Notes under the pieces: model-generated | The model's database searches: none | What the model saw: the letters and a program-made list of their open reading frames with translations, nothing else | What the model was told of the DNA's origin: nothing | Position numbers and translations under genes: made by a program | Source of the DNA: Dehalococcoidia bacterium | GTDB taxonomy: Bacteria > Chloroflexota > Dehalococcoidia > SZUA-161 | DNA: 6,015 nucleotides | Direction: 5' to 3' | Assembly: GCA_020344295.1 (NCBI GenBank) | Contig: CP070819.1 | Location: 1,819,450-1,825,464, forward strand | In this document: one piece after another, positions 5,617-6,015 of the stretch | Position numbering within the stretch: position 1 is the stretch's first letter | Layout: every line of letters begins with the position of its first letter

Positions 5617-5841
5617 TCATTCATCGAATGCGTCCAGGAATGGTTGTGGTATTGGTGTTTCCGTCACTCCAAGATGTCCGTATGTCTCAATGAAGGCTTC
5701 ATAGCTTTCCAAAAACTCATGACATTTCTTTATAAACGTAGCAAATGTACTGTAATTTGGAAACCACAATTCCCCATTCCCTTCACCATACAATACTAGG
5801 TGGATATGTTTATTCTCCGTTAGGGAAATCTCAATATGCAT
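5617..5841 (-). CDS. Small protein of unknown function (74 residues), tandem paralog
   Basis: ATG 5841 is chosen because alignment to the downstream paralog begins there and a GGGGG stretch (5847-5851) lies 5 nt upstream; ATG 5853 and TTG 5874 extend the frame. The product starts MHIEISLTENKHIHLVLYGE. A predicted beta-strand half (residues 1-30, with GEGNGELWF) is followed by a helical half (STFATFIKKCHEFLESYEAF) and a Pro-containing acidic tail. It is soluble, with no signal peptide. It sits 22 nt after the stop of an unknown upstream gene and 9 nt before a shorter copy of itself, so all three are probably one operon. I recognise no family. Tandem small acidic proteins after a larger gene are sometimes immunity or antitoxin genes, but nothing here proves that. 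Confidence 0.75.
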   Translation of the reverse strand: MHIEISLTENKHIHLVLYGEGNGELWFPNYSTFATFIKKCHEFLESYEAFIETYGHLGVTETPIPQPFLDAFDE

Positions 5842-5863
5842 AACATCCCCCATCAGATACCCA

Positions 5864-6015
5864 TTATTCCCCAATGGGTTTTTGTTTTTGCATCTTGCTT
5901 TTACGCCTTTTTCTGCGATCAGGCCAGCGCTGGCCCTTCTTCTCGGGCACTAGGTGAATTAGTTCACGATGCAAAATCCTAGCTTGTGCCTTTCTATACT
6001 CAAGAAGCTGCTCGG
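5864..6015 (-). CDS. C-terminal end of an unknown protein, truncated by the window
   Basis: The minus-strand frame entering at the right edge (first complete codon at 6013) is open for 49 residues, EQLLEYRKAQARILHRELIH and onward, to a TAA at 5866-5864. The last 25 residues are very basic (KGQRWPDRRKRRKSKMQK), suggesting nucleic-acid contact or a charged tail. The first part reads as an amphipathic helix. The stop lies 22 nt before the next gene's ATG, so it heads the same operon. Too little is present to name a family. Confidence 0.6.
   Translation of the reverse strand, partial: EQLLEYRKAQARILHRELIHLVPEKKGQRWPDRRKRRKSKMQKQKPIGE

Noticed and set aside
5860..5890. CCCATT/AATGGG hairpin followed by T runs, like a plus-strand terminator
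   Set aside because: The stem has only 6 bp, no plus-strand gene ends there, and it overlaps the end and start of two minus-strand genes.
1..6015. CRISPR array, insertion sequence or phage attachment site
   Set aside because: No regularly spaced repeats, transposase motifs, terminal repeats or integrase-tRNA arrangement were found in the window.

Overview
The window looks like a piece of a bacterial chromosome of moderate GC. Shine-Dalgarno sites are clear (AAGGAGG, GGAGG), one consensus sigma-70 promoter is present (TTGACA, 17 bp, TATGAT), and there is a lipoprotein with a lipobox. The Pro/Thr-rich linker and C-terminal wording of the cyclophilin lipoprotein recall Chloroflexota, especially Dehalococcoidia. 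That is an impression from family knowledge, not a proven assignment.

Layout, left to right. Positions 1-1371 are read on the minus strand: an alpha/beta hydrolase (577-1371), then a short stretch of coding-looking but frame-broken sequence (288-515), then a GNAT acetyltransferase (298 to beyond position 1) interrupted by an in-frame TAG. Divergent from the hydrolase, across a gap with a perfect 8-bp palindrome, is a secreted cyclophilin-type prolyl isomerase lipoprotein (1478-2134, plus). A probable small unknown protein lies on the minus strand at 2183-2401. An AT-rich control region (about 2480-2694) carries a strong promoter and several palindromes. It drives a two-gene plus-strand operon: a PadR-family repressor (2695-3192) and a 162-residue protein that is 25% methionine (3234-3722). 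A bidirectional terminator-like hairpin (3944-3979) separates this operon from a convergent secreted six-cysteine protein with two acidic DG loops (4024-5031, minus). About 360 bp of AT-rich non-coding DNA follows. The right end holds a minus-strand operon: the C-terminus of an unknown basic protein (5864-6013), a 74-residue protein, and a 51-residue diverged copy of it, closed by a good intrinsic terminator (5384-5417).

The most interesting unit is PadR plus the methionine-rich protein. The regulator has a His/Met-containing N-terminal tail. The partner combines Met pairs, an H-x3-H-x3-H-C cluster and four copies of a helical repeat. Together they suggest a small self-regulated system responding to a soft metal or to oxidants, but this function is inference. 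The tandem small paralogs at the right end are the second item of interest.
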